A stretch of 64,000 bases of DNA from JANOSH01 sp031415695 (GCA_031415695.1 JANOSH010000038.1:18260-82259), one strand, 5' to 3'; shown: positions 34,511 through 45,661, counted from the stretch's first letter. Translations and numbers: made by a program. Notes: generated from the sequence alone by a model not told the origin.

Positions 34511-36129
34511 GGCGTGTCCTCCAAACCAACGAACCGGCTCTGGAGTTCGCCGGTTGCATCGAGGGTCTGGACAATTCGGCGCAACCAGCCGGTGTCGTCG
34601 GTGTCGGGGAAATCGGCGCGCCAGTGGCAGCCGCGGCTTTCAGTGCGTTGTTGTGCTCCGGCAAGAATTGTCGACGCCACCGCATGCACGTTGGTTGCTT
34701 CCCAGGTGGAACGGTTCGGTTCGATGCTCGACGCGACAGCATCAAGCTCGGCGTTCGTTTGTAACAATCCCGACGACTCTCGACGAACGGCCACATGGCG
34801 GCTCATGACCACGGCGACATCGAGTCGAGCGTCGGCAGCAATCAGGCCCGGCGCACAGCACGCTGAGTCTGGATCGAGCGGCGAGACAAGGTTCAGGACC
34901 AACTGAGCGCCAACTCGCTCGCCGAAAACGATGCCTTCGAGGAGGCTGTTCGACGCCAACCGGTTGGCACCATGGACTCCGGTGCACGCCGTTTCACCTA
35001 CGGCATACAGGCCGGGCAGGTTCGTGCGGCCCTGGCGGTCGGTCCAGATACCTCCACAGAAGAAGTGTTCGCCCGGTGCCACCGGGATTAGGTCGACAAC
35101 AGGGTCGATGCCAGCTCGGCGGCAACCGGCCATGATGTTCGGGAAACGACGTAACAGCTTGGCATCGCCAATCATGCGGGCGTCGAGCAGCACATGGTCG
35201 GACTCGGTTTGCGCCATGCGGATACTGATGGCCTTGGCGACCACATCACGCGGCGCCAGGTCCTCCATCGGATGCACGCCAAGCATGACCCGACGCCCTT
35301 CCAGATCGAACAGCACGGCGCCCTCGCCGCGCACGGCTTCGGAGATCAGTGCTTGCTGGCCTTGTGCGCCGACACCTCTGAAGAAGACCGTGGGATGAAA
35401 CTGCACGAACTCGGCGTCCGCGATTGAAGCACCGGCTCGTAGCGCAGCCGCCAAACCGTCGCCCGTCGCTACCGGCGGGTTGGTGGTCGACGCGAATACC
35501 TGACCCACGCCGCCACTGGCGAGCACCACAGCGCGTGCCCGTACCTCGCCAACGAGTTCCGAACCGTCGGGCTGTCGGATCGAGACTCGAACCCCACACA
35601 CCCGGTTCGAGTTTTTCAGCAGGTCGAGCACGAACGCGCCCTCGACTACTTCGATGGCATCGTCAAGGTCGACCGCTGCGTGCAGCGCCCGTTGTACCTC
35701 GGCGCCGGTGGCGTCTCCGCCTGCGTGCACGATCCGATTTCGGCCGTGTCCACCTTCGCGGGTCAACGACAACGCTCCGGCGTCATCGGTATCGAGTTTC
35801 ATACCCAGGCCGATGAGGCGAGCAAGTTGTTGCGGGCCCTCTTCCACCAGCACGCTGACAGCCCTTTCGCTACACAGCCCCGCTCCGGCGGCCAAAGTGT
35901 CGTTGAAATGGTCGATGGGCCGGTCGGCTACGTCGACTACTGCCGCAATTCCGCCTTGAGCCCACGACGTGCTGCCGGCATCGAAATCTTCCTTGGTGAG
36001 CACCAGCACCTTGGCCGACCGAGACGCGGCCAGGGCCACGGTGAGACCTGCGACACCGGAGCCAACCACCACGATGTCGACGTCTCGTCGCCACGTTGAT
36101 GGCGCGGCTCGTAAGGCCTGAACAATCAT
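34507..36129 (-). CDS. nadB: L-aspartate oxidase
   Basis: FAD enzyme that oxidises L-aspartate to iminoaspartate, the substrate of NadA. 540 residues with the dinucleotide fold VDIVVVGSGVAGLTVALAAS, the substrate segment STSWAQGGIAAV, EGGHGRNRIVHAGGDATG, FVQFHPTVFF, HFFCGGIWTDRQGRTNLPGL split over two turns, and GANRLASNSLLEG. The C-terminal helical domain is present. It overlaps nadA and nadC by 4 nt each. Confidence 0.96.
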   Translation of the reverse strand: MIVQALRAAPSTWRRDVDIVVVGSGVAGLTVALAASRSAKVLVLTKEDFDAGSTSWAQGGIAAVVDVADRPIDHFNDTLAAGAGLCSERAVSVLVEEGPQQLARLIGLGMKLDTDDAGALSLTREGGHGRNRIVHAGGDATGAEVQRALHAAVDLDDAIEVVEGAFVLDLLKNSNRVCGVRVSIRQPDGSELVGEVRARAVVLASGGVGQVFASTTNPPVATGDGLAAALRAGASIADAEFVQFHPTVFFRGVGAQGQQALISEAVRGEGAVLFDLEGRRVMLGVHPMEDLAPRDVVAKAISIRMAQTESDHVLLDARMIGDAKLLRRFPNIMAGCRRAGIDPVVDLIPVAPGEHFFCGGIWTDRQGRTNLPGLYAVGETACTGVHGANRLASNSLLEGIVFGERVGAQLVLNLVSPLDPDSACCAPGLIAADARLDVAVVMSRHVAVRRESSGLLQTNAELDAVASSIEPNRSTWEATNVHAVASTILAGAQQRTESRGCHWRADFPDTDDTGWLRRIVQTLDATGELQSRFVGLEDTP

Positions 36130-37088
36130 TCGCCACCACGCGACGGATTGCCGATGGCAATCATCCGTTCGACCGACAGTCGGGCTTTGTCGGCTATGGC
36201 TGTTGGCACCTCGACGGCAAAGACATTGTCACGTAGCGACCGCATGAGTTTGGCCGGGGTGATCATCTTCATATATCGACACGATGCACGGTCGTTGATC
36301 GGTATGAACTTCGTGCGCCCATTCACCTTTTCCAGCTGATGAATGATGCCGATCTCAGTAGCCACAAGCACCTCGTTGGCTGTCGTGTGCTCCGCTTCGC
36401 GGACCATTCCGCCCGTCGACAGAATCTTGGTTCGGTCCTTGGGAAGGTCGCCGTGGCTGGCCATCCACAACACCGACGTGGTGCATCCGCATTCGGGGTG
36501 AACCATCACGTCGGCATCGGGGTGACGGGCAATGGTCTCTCGCACATCAGACGGTGTGATGCCAGCGTGCACATGGCATTCGCCCATCCAGATGTGCAAA
36601 TTCTTTCGGCCCGTGACCCGTTGTACGTGGGCGCCAAGAAACTGGTCGGGCAGGAACAAAATCTCTTGGTCGGCTGGGATTGATCGGATGACATCGGCAG
36701 CGTTCGACGACGTGCAGCAGATATCGGTTTCGGCCTTGACAGCTGCCGTGGTGTTCACATAGGCCACGACAACTGCGCTTGGGTGTTCGGACTTCCACAC
36801 CCGGAGTTGATCGGCCGTGATGGTGTCGGCCAGCGAACACCCTGCATCGAGATCAGGTATGAGCACGGTCTTTTCAGGGCTGAGGATCTTTGCGGTTTCG
36901 GCCATGAAGTGCACGCCACAAAAGATGATCTTGGACGCATTGGATTGTGCCGCAATGCGTGAGAGCTGCAACGAGTCGCCAACTTCGTGGGCGACATCTT
37001 GGATCTCGGGCACCTGATAGTTGTGGGCCAAGATGACCGTATCGTTGGCATCGGCCAGTTTCCGGGCCTCAATCTTCCAGTCGCTCAT
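36126..37088 (-). CDS. nadA: Quinolinate synthase
   Basis: [4Fe-4S] enzyme condensing iminoaspartate with dihydroxyacetone phosphate. 320 residues starting MSDWKIEARKLADANDTVIL, with AHNYQVPEIQDVAHEVGDSL, the first cysteine region KIIFCGVHFMAETAKIL, DICCTSSNA, HPECGCTTSVLW and SCRYMKMITP, whose cysteines supply the cluster ligands. An AAAGGA ribosome-binding site lies 7 nt before the ATG. It is the first gene of the operon and is divergent from nrtR, with a palindromic operator candidate between them. Confidence 0.96.
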   Translation of the reverse strand: MSDWKIEARKLADANDTVILAHNYQVPEIQDVAHEVGDSLQLSRIAAQSNASKIIFCGVHFMAETAKILSPEKTVLIPDLDAGCSLADTITADQLRVWKSEHPSAVVVAYVNTTAAVKAETDICCTSSNAADVIRSIPADQEILFLPDQFLGAHVQRVTGRKNLHIWMGECHVHAGITPSDVRETIARHPDADVMVHPECGCTTSVLWMASHGDLPKDRTKILSTGGMVREAEHTTANEVLVATEIGIIHQLEKVNGRTKFIPINDRASCRYMKMITPAKLMRSLRDNVFAVEVPTAIADKARLSVERMIAIGNPSRGGE

Positions 37089-37116
37089 GCAGTTGTCCTT
37101 TCACGAACCGAGGTTC

Positions 37117-37131
37117 TAGACTCATAGTCTA
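37117..37131. promoter_or_regulatory. Candidate NrtR operator between nadA and nrtR
   Basis: TAGACT-CAT-AGTCTA is a perfect 6-bp inverted repeat with a 3-bp spacer. It lies 28 bp upstream of the nadA ATG and 35 bp upstream of the nrtR ATG. NrtR regulators of other bacteria bind palindromes of about this kind between nrtR and NAD genes. Repression of both genes by an NAD-derived signal is the natural reading, but is inferred. Confidence 0.6.
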
Positions 37132-37166
37132 TAACCAGTCAACGCCGGGACGCTACCCCTCAATCG

Positions 37167-37814
37167 ATGTTTGCCCACGAGGTCGTTGCCGTCGTGTTGC
37201 AGGTGCGCGAAGCCCGGCTGCACGTGATGTTATGGCGCCGCGCTCTCGACCCGTATCGAGGCCATTGGGCGCTCCCCGGTGGCCGGCTCGAGCCGAGCGA
37301 TTCGCTCGATAACGCCATCCGACGGCATCTGGCGACCAAGGTCGACCTGGCATCAATTGGCCACCTTGAGCAACTCGACACCAGGGTACGTGCCGATGCC
37401 GCGGTGGCCACGGCATATCTCGGTTCGGTCGCTACCGACGCAACTCCAGGATTCCCTGACGACACCACGTGGCACAGCGTCGACAATCTGCCTTCCGCAG
37501 CGTTCGACCACGCCGATCTCGTCGACACCGCCGTCGCTCGGCTTCGAGCGAAACTGTCGTACACCAACGTGGCGTTCGCGCTTGCTCCCCCAACGTTCAC
37601 GATTGGCGAGTTACGGGGCGTCTACCAGGCGGCACTTGGCCACGATGTCGACCCGAGCAATCTGCGTCGAGTCCTCGAGCGACGCAACGCGATTGTGCCC
37701 ACCGGACAGATCAGCCGCCCAGGACCCGGCGGCGGCCGACCCGGTTCGCTCTACCGCTTTGCGAAACGTTCCCTGGTAGTAACCGACGCGTTCGCCACAT
37801 TCCGCCCCCGGTAA
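37167..37814 (+). CDS. nrtR: NrtR-type Nudix-related transcriptional regulator
   Basis: 215 residues. Residues about 5-125 form a Nudix fold (ALDPYRGHWALPGGRLEPSD). The catalytic Nudix box G-x5-E-x7-RE-x-x-EE is destroyed, because LDNAIRRHLATKVDL replaces the acidic helix, so the domain should sense rather than hydrolyse. NrtR proteins bind ADP-ribose this way. Residues about 145-210 are a winged-helix domain (FTIGELRGVYQAALGHDVDPSNLRRVLERR, read in two parts, and GRPGSLYRF). Divergent placement to nadABC strongly supports the role of NAD-biosynthesis repressor. Confidence 0.9.
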   Translation: MFAHEVVAVVLQVREARLHVMLWRRALDPYRGHWALPGGRLEPSDSLDNAIRRHLATKVDLASIGHLEQLDTRVRADAAVATAYLGSVATDATPGFPDDTTWHSVDNLPSAAFDHADLVDTAVARLRAKLSYTNVAFALAPPTFTIGELRGVYQAALGHDVDPSNLRRVLERRNAIVPTGQISRPGPGGGRPGSLYRFAKRSLVVTDAFATFRPR

Positions 37815-37867
37815 CGGCAGCGGCAACGGAAGCGGTCCTGGAACCAACGAACTCCCCACACCCACAC

Positions 37868-37932
37868 TGAACACGTTCTCGCCCGGCTACCAGGTCGCTT
37901 TTCGATACCAAACTCGGGCGAGATGGTGTTCA
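37868..37932. repeat. 65-bp palindromic repeat, copy 1
   Basis: Left arm TGAACACGTTCTCGCCCG (37868-37885) and right arm CGGGCGAGATGGTGTTCA (37915-37932) pair at 16 of 18 positions. The 29-nt loop contains a small inner stem TCG-CTTTT-CGA. Copy 2 has the same length, arms and loop core. It would form a long hairpin in either transcript. Confidence 0.8.
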
Positions 37933-37988
37933 CGTGCGTACGGTTGTCGGAATCGACCGCGACCTAGGGCTGACCCCGCCGTGCCATC

Positions 37989-38053
37989 TGAACACGTTCT
38001 CGCCCGGCTGCCGAGTCGCTTTTCGATACCAAACTCGGGCGAGATGGTGTTCA
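37989..38053. repeat. 65-bp palindromic repeat, copy 2
   Basis: Starts 121 bp after copy 1, with identical 18-nt arms and the same 65-bp length. Only three loop bases differ (CTACCAGG in copy 1, CTGCCGAG in copy 2). It lies 77 bp before the leuS ATG. No third copy was seen in the window. Confidence 0.8.
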
Positions 38054-38130
38054 GGGCGGGGCGGGCCGCACCACGACACGACAACCAACCGGCTTCACCG
38101 TCCGTTCGCCAACTAACTTGGGGAACCGTT

Positions 38131-40950
<2,820 letters not shown>

Positions 40951-41027
40951 GCCGCATCGGCAGTCGGGTTGAGGGTGAAATGAAGTTGGATTGCCCGAAG
41001 CAAGGTGGTACATTCATCACGCCCTAC

Positions 41028-41103
41028 GGGGCTGTAGCTCAGTTGGTAGAGCGCTTCCATGGCATGGAAGAGGTCAGGGGTTCGATTCCCCTCAGCTCCA
41101 CCA
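41028..41103 (+). tRNA. tRNA-Ala (anticodon GGC)
   Basis: Cloverleaf with acceptor GGGGCTG paired to CAGCTCC (one G-T pair), D-arm GCTCAGTTGGTAGAGC, anticodon stem CTTCC/GGAAG around loop ATGGCAT (anticodon GGC) and T-arm AGGGGTTCGATTCCCCT. Discriminator A and an encoded CCA (41101-41103) follow. It lies about 80 bp after leuS. Confidence 0.96.
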
Positions 41104-41187
41104 CGAATTCGGCGCTGGACTTCAACAAGAAAAGACTGTCGTAGAACGATATTCGGATCTGTCCCAGATCCATATTGATGATAGTCG

Positions 41188-41193
41188 TATAGT
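41188..41193 (+). promoter_or_regulatory. Putative -10 box for the DUF4143 ATPase gene
   Basis: TATAGT lies 14 nt before the GTG start at 41208, in a local AT-rich stretch containing the palindrome TGATATCA (41193-41200). No good -35 hexamer was found. A short or near-leaderless 5' end is suggested. Confidence 0.35.
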
Positions 41194-41207
41194 GATATCA
41201 TGATGCT

Positions 41208-42464
41208 GTGTCAACGAGGAGGACGTACATAGCGAGGATCGTCGATCCGCTCATCGGCGAGTACCTCTCGGGCCTTCCAGCCGTGATGCTGGTAGGGCCG
41301 CGGGCTACAGGCAAAACCACGACTGCGCTACGATCAGGCGCTTCGATACTTCGACTCGATCGGGCATCCAGCGCCGATGCGGTGCGAGCCGACCCCGATG
41401 CCGCATTATCGGCCTACGACGAACCGATCGTTATTGACGAATGGCAACTGGTCCCCGACGTGCTTGGAGCCGTGAAACGGGCTGTCGACGCCGATGCTCG
41501 ACCGGGGCGATTCATCCTTACTGGCTCATCCAGCACTGATCTCACGGCGGCCGGCTGGCCAGCGACTGGCCGAGTGGTCCGAATCCCGGTGTGGGGCTTC
41601 ACAGAACGCGAGCTTGTCGGGGACGCGGCTGCACGACCGTTTATCTCCCGGCTATTCGATGGCGCCATCGATTCGATCGGTCTGCCACCTACCGTTCCCA
41701 CCCTACGCGACTACCTCGACCTCGCCATGCGCGGCGCATTCCCGGAGATGGTTGGGCAACCGTCCGAGCGCCTCCGTCGTGCGTGGCTCGCAAGCTATGT
41801 CGACCAACTCGTGACCCGCGACATCGCCTTGGCGGGACCAACACGCGATCCCGTCCGGCTCCGCCGCTACCTCCAAGCCCTGGCTGCAAACACCGCGGGA
41901 AGCCCGGACCGCAAGACCATCTACGACGCCGCCGAGGTGAACCGACTCACTGCACTCGCCTACGACGACGCGCTGCAATCACTGCTCGTGCTCGAACACC
42001 TTCCGGCGTGGACGTCATCGCGGCTCGGTCAGCTCGCCGGTCTCCCAAAGGTGCACCTTACAGATGTGGGACTACTCGGGCCGCTGCTCGGCGTCGACTC
42101 ACGGGCAGTGCTTCGCAATGCCGACCTGCTCGGCCGAGTCGTCGACTCCTTCGTCACCGCACAGCTACGAGCCGAGCTGCCCGTCGCCGATGAGGCACCC
42201 CGAATGTTTCATCTGCGTGAGTCCCACGGTCGCCAAGAGATCGATCTGCTTCTTGAAGCTGCCGATGGTCGGATTGTCGCGCTCGAAATCAAAGCCGATG
42301 CCTCACCTCCAGCGAAGTCGGCCCGTCATCTCTGCTGGTTGCGCGATCGCCTCGGCGACCGCTTCACATTCGGCGTTGTGCTACACAGCGGACCGCTGCC
42401 GTACATGATCGACGACCGCGTCGCCGCGCTCCCCATCTGTTCGATCTGGGGTTCGGGCATCTAG
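41208..42464 (+). CDS. AAA_14/DUF4143-type P-loop ATPase
   Basis: 418 residues. The N-terminal ATPase domain has Walker A VGPRATGKTTTAL, Walker B EPIVIDEWQLVPDVL and the sensor-like FILTGSSSTDL. The C-terminal DUF4143 domain has YLDLAMRGAFPEMV, YVDQLVTRDIAL, VHLTDVGLLGPLLG and a nuclease-like end, HGRQEIDLLLEAADGRIVALEIK (read in two parts). That D-(x)n-E-x-K pattern resembles PD-(D/E)XK nucleases. Such proteins are common accessory genes of unknown role. It begins about 100 bp after tRNA-Ala, a usual insertion site. Its stop overlaps the convergent hydrolase by 3 nt. Confidence 0.85.
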   Translation: MSTRRTYIARIVDPLIGEYLSGLPAVMLVGPRATGKTTTALRSGASILRLDRASSADAVRADPDAALSAYDEPIVIDEWQLVPDVLGAVKRAVDADARPGRFILTGSSSTDLTAAGWPATGRVVRIPVWGFTERELVGDAAARPFISRLFDGAIDSIGLPPTVPTLRDYLDLAMRGAFPEMVGQPSERLRRAWLASYVDQLVTRDIALAGPTRDPVRLRRYLQALAANTAGSPDRKTIYDAAEVNRLTALAYDDALQSLLVLEHLPAWTSSRLGQLAGLPKVHLTDVGLLGPLLGVDSRAVLRNADLLGRVVDSFVTAQLRAELPVADEAPRMFHLRESHGRQEIDLLLEAADGRIVALEIKADASPPAKSARHLCWLRDRLGDRFTFGVVLHSGPLPYMIDDRVAALPICSIWGSGI

Positions 42465-43318
42465 AGAGGGCTCGACGGCGCCAACCGATGGCCAAGGAAC
42501 TCGTCGATAGCGTTCCTGAGGTGCGCCAGGTAGACCGGTCGGGTCGGCAGGGCGTGGATCGAGTGGCTAGCGCCGGGCACAAGATGGATGCGGGCGTCGG
42601 GGTTCACCGACATGAAGGCGCGAGCGTCGCGGGGCTCGAATACTGCACCGACAGCCGGGTCGGCGCGCAGGATCGTGACTGGGCAGGCAATGGCGGCTAG
42701 TGGATCGAAAACCTGCCAGACGATGCCGTCGACAGCAGCCTGCATGGTGGTTGGATCCCATCGCCGCAATGAGCGCGCCCGCTCGGCGATTTCTTCAACG
42801 GGTGCGTGAGTTGCGGCCAACGCCTCGTACGCCGACAGTGGTGCGTTGTCGGCTTGCAGCTTTCGAACCGCAGCGATGAGGTGCGGGAAGAACGCTGCGA
42901 CGGGGCTCGCAGCACGCCGTGCATCGTCTCCTTCGAACAACGGCGGGTCTTCGAGAAAGACCGAGCTCACCGGAGCACGACGATGAACGGCAAGATAGGC
43001 AGCAACGACACCCCCGAGCGAGTGGCCTACTACGAGCACCTGGCCAAGCCCGAGGTCGCTGAGTAATGCAGCAACGTCGGCCGCGTAGCCGTGCGCGTCA
43101 TACCCGTCGAGCGGCTGGTGGCTCGAGTCGCCGTGTCCACGAAGGTCGACGTTGAGCACTTGCAGCCGTGCGCCATATTCACGGGTCAGGTTGTCAATGA
43201 CGGCTGCGTACGTCTCACGGCTGCCCGACAACCCGTGCAGCAGCACAACGACCGGGGCTCCGATCGGGCCAGTCCGGTCGTACGCGCACATGACACCGGT
43301 GGGCAATACTCGTTGCAT
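42461..43318 (-). CDS. Alpha/beta-fold hydrolase
   Basis: 285 residues. The oxyanion region VVVLLHGLSGSRETY, the nucleophile elbow VVGHSLGGVVAAYL (Ser), NVDLRGHGDSSH and a C-terminal PGASHSIHALP with the catalytic His make a complete triad with a likely Asp in the PVTILRADPAVG strand. The substrate is unknown. It lies 20 bp after the secreted repeat protein on the same strand and may share its transcript. Confidence 0.87.
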   Translation of the reverse strand: MQRVLPTGVMCAYDRTGPIGAPVVVLLHGLSGSRETYAAVIDNLTREYGARLQVLNVDLRGHGDSSHQPLDGYDAHGYAADVAALLSDLGLGQVLVVGHSLGGVVAAYLAVHRRAPVSSVFLEDPPLFEGDDARRAASPVAAFFPHLIAAVRKLQADNAPLSAYEALAATHAPVEEIAERARSLRRWDPTTMQAAVDGIVWQVFDPLAAIACPVTILRADPAVGAVFEPRDARAFMSVNPDARIHLVPGASHSIHALPTRPVYLAHLRNAIDEFLGHRLAPSSPL

Positions 43319-43338
43319 AGTCGTCCCTTGTTCAGTGG

Positions 43339-45357
43339 CTATTGATACGTAATGAGATCGGGTGTTGGTTCCAAAAGCACAACCTCGCTCGGGCTGTACA
43401 TGTTGCGATCTTCGTCGTAGAAGAGCTTGAAGCCGTTATGGAACGGCGGGCCAGTTTTCACGAAGCTCCATGTCGCAAGCTTCTCGTTTCGGCTACCGAA
43501 TCCGTCCATGTGGTACATCATCGACAGGCCAGCCCGGGGAACAATAGCGGCACGGTCGGGTAGCATTCGTTCTTGGAACTGATGAACGACGAAGAGTTTC
43601 TCCGGCAGATTTTCCTCGGCGACAATGCGGGCAACATAGGCCGATGTTTCGTTCACTTCGGCAGCCGTTACCGAGCCGATCACCTGGCCAGGTAGGGAGA
43701 ACGGGCCGACACGCCATTCAGGATCGAGGGCGATGCCGACATCCGGTTCGCGAAGGAATTTCTCGTATCGACGAACTTCGGTGAGGAAGTCGGATCGCCC
43801 CGGTTGAATATCGAGAACCAAGTACAGGCCGTGGCGGCGTGCCGCGTCGAGGTATCGCTGCACCTGATCGTCGGTCGAGTACGCCCGGAACAACCCGCCC
43901 GACCCGGCATCGGCTTGAGCCACAGTGGCGATGAACTCGAACGCGCCGAGCACGGGTCGTCCAAGGCCGGTGAATCCCGACGCCACCGTTGCTAACCGCG
44001 ACGCCGCGGCGTCGGGCGGCTGCTCGCCTAACACCCCAAGGCCAAAGGCGCTGTCGTTGCCGTACAGCGCAACCATGCGCCAATGCGGAAATAGCGTCTG
44101 GTCGGGGCAGTCGGCTCCGGTTGTGGCATGGGCCGGGCCGTTCAAGTAGCCGACAACGTCGATGATCAGATCGGTGTTGCCGGCCGTGTACAGACACATG
44201 TCGCCTCCGGCGCCAACGGCCGACACGGTGGCGTTCGCAACCGCTCGACCTGCGGAGTAATTGAGCTGCGAAGCGAGCGGACGGTCGGTACCGCGAGGGT
44301 GCATGGTTACCCACCCCGTCGCGGCGCCGACGGCGGTGATGTTGAGCACGACAGCCGATGCCGACGCCGGAACACCGGCCCGACCCGCTACGGGAAGACG
44401 CAAGGTGCCGTCGGCGGGGCGTCGACCCTTTCCGGCTGTTCGACCGTCGGCAGTGACTCCCCCGACTCGCGTGTCGAGCAGTCGTGCTGGCACGTCGAGT
44501 GGGGAGTACGTCGCAGCCGGAAGCCAGCCGCTGACATCGACCAATACATCGGCGGTGCCAAAGGTGAACAAACACACCTGCCCGGCAGCCGACACCTTGG
44601 CTACGACGGCATTCGCGACCGTGTCACCCGCCTCGAAGTTGGCGTTCGACACGTTGGGAGGCGAACCGTTACACGGAAACACAGTCAGGTAGCCGCCGGC
44701 CGTGGCATCGGCCGCGGCGACGCTCAGAACCACCGACCGGACGTCGCCGGGAAGCCCTGCCCTACCCGCCACAGCGAAACTAAGGACCGAACCCGACGGC
44801 CGTTGACCGCCACCTTGGAACTGGCCGTCAACGGTTGACTGGCCGGCCCGCGTGTCGACAAGGCGGCGCGGCGTAGACAGCGCCACAAAGTCACCGACAC
44901 CAAATGATCCGGTGACGTCGACGATGAGATGCGTCGCCGCCGATGAGTAGATGCACATGTTTCCAGCGGATAGACCCGAAATCGCCATCACGGCCGAGGT
45001 TCGACCCGGCACGAAATTGATGTTCGATACGCTCGGCCGTATGGCGTTGCACGGGTAGACGGTGGCAAACCCGGCGTCGCCAGCGCCATCGATCGTTACG
45101 TTGACGATGACCGAGCCCGCCGATTGCGGCACGCTGGCGCGGCCCGCAACCGGGATAACCAGTGTGCTGTTGGCAGAGCGGAGGCCTCCGCCAGCCAGCA
45201 CCCCATCGAGCGTCACTGCACCAGGTCTGGTGTCGACCACGCGTCTCGGCGCAGCGAGCGGTTGCACGCCAGCCCCGCTCGCAGGAGCGTCAACGACGGT
45301 GGTGATGACGCCACACAAGAGGCCGCCAAGAACCACGCCTAACCTCTGTATGCGCAC
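43339..45357 (-). CDS. Secreted protein with three 'DTR' beta-repeats and a C-terminal TIM-barrel-like domain
   Basis: GTG 45357 gives 672 residues and a good signal peptide (MRIQRLGVVLGGLLCGVITT); a GTG at 45405 would add 16 residues before it. Three repeats of about 125 residues follow. Each begins like PRRVVDTRPG, PRRLVDTRAG or PARLLDTRVG, contains VAGRAxxP, and ends HLIVDVTGSF, DVLVDVSGWL or DLIIDVVGYL. Each has Cys near YPCN/FPCN and MCIY/VCLF/MCLY positions. The C-terminal 240 residues (FPHWRMVALYGNDSAFGLG, YLVLDIQPGRSDFLTEV, GIALDPEWRVG, LFVVHQF) suggest a sugar-hydrolase-like barrel. The repeats probably bind a surface polymer; this is inference. Confidence 0.75.
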   Translation of the reverse strand: MRIQRLGVVLGGLLCGVITTVVDAPASGAGVQPLAAPRRVVDTRPGAVTLDGVLAGGGLRSANSTLVIPVAGRASVPQSAGSVIVNVTIDGAGDAGFATVYPCNAIRPSVSNINFVPGRTSAVMAISGLSAGNMCIYSSAATHLIVDVTGSFGVGDFVALSTPRRLVDTRAGQSTVDGQFQGGGQRPSGSVLSFAVAGRAGLPGDVRSVVLSVAAADATAGGYLTVFPCNGSPPNVSNANFEAGDTVANAVVAKVSAAGQVCLFTFGTADVLVDVSGWLPAATYSPLDVPARLLDTRVGGVTADGRTAGKGRRPADGTLRLPVAGRAGVPASASAVVLNITAVGAATGWVTMHPRGTDRPLASQLNYSAGRAVANATVSAVGAGGDMCLYTAGNTDLIIDVVGYLNGPAHATTGADCPDQTLFPHWRMVALYGNDSAFGLGVLGEQPPDAAASRLATVASGFTGLGRPVLGAFEFIATVAQADAGSGGLFRAYSTDDQVQRYLDAARRHGLYLVLDIQPGRSDFLTEVRRYEKFLREPDVGIALDPEWRVGPFSLPGQVIGSVTAAEVNETSAYVARIVAEENLPEKLFVVHQFQERMLPDRAAIVPRAGLSMMYHMDGFGSRNEKLATWSFVKTGPPFHNGFKLFYDEDRNMYSPSEVVLLEPTPDLITYQ

Positions 45358-45439
45358 AGGCTCGACGCTACTGGACCGCACGGGACCAGTTAGCAACGAC
45401 TGCACCCCAACTCGCCCTATTCCAAGTAGCGTTCAGGCC

Positions 45440-45661
45440 GTGCCAGCCGGGCGGAAGAAGCGTGTGAATCCCAGCCTCGAGGAGTTGCGAAGCGACCTCG
45501 CTGAACTATCTGGCCACGACGAACTCGAGCTTCTGGCCAGTCGACTCACCGAACTGCGAAAGCAGGCCGCTTCGGATCGCGAACCCGCTGTATGGAGTCG
45601 TGTTGCAGCGGCACTCGGACTTCCGGACGAGTCGACGACCGACGCTCCTGATATCGGGTGA
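45440..45661 (+). CDS. Small charged protein coupled to the sigma factor gene
   Basis: 73 residues from GTG 45440 (MPAGRKKRVNPSLEELRSDL). It is helical and charged, with heptad-like leucines in LEELRSDLAELSGHDELELL, and has no membrane segment or Cys. Its stop overlaps the GTG of the following sigma gene (GTGA), so translation is probably coupled. I recognise no family. A role in controlling the sigma factor is possible from position, but anti-sigma genes usually lie downstream. Confidence 0.55.
   Translation: MPAGRKKRVNPSLEELRSDLAELSGHDELELLASRLTELRKQAASDREPAVWSRVAAALGLPDESTTDAPDIG

Larger units (their letters stand above)
37815..38130. other. Non-coding region upstream of leuS with two palindromic elements
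   Basis: About 316 bp without a convincing gene. It holds the two 65-bp palindromic repeats listed separately. The start of the region (37815-37850) is low-complexity GGCAGCGGCAACGGAAGCGG sequence. Short frames over the repeats exist on both strands but only reflect the repeat sequence. No T-box or other leader with a known consensus was recognised before leuS. Confidence 0.6.

Noticed and set aside
37887..38084. Short frames over the palindromic repeats
   Set aside because: They only translate the repeat (the same peptide twice) and have no start context or homology that I recognise.
37815..38130. T-box or amino-acid leader before leuS
   Set aside because: No T-box core sequence, specifier loop or leucine-rich leader peptide was recognised.
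41028..42464. Integrated element with att repeats at tRNA-Ala
   Set aside because: No integrase and no repeat of the tRNA 3' end was seen around 42460, so there is no direct evidence of integration.
44128..44838. 236-codon plus-strand frame
   Set aside because: Antisense to the triple-repeat secreted protein, whose repeats are clearly real.
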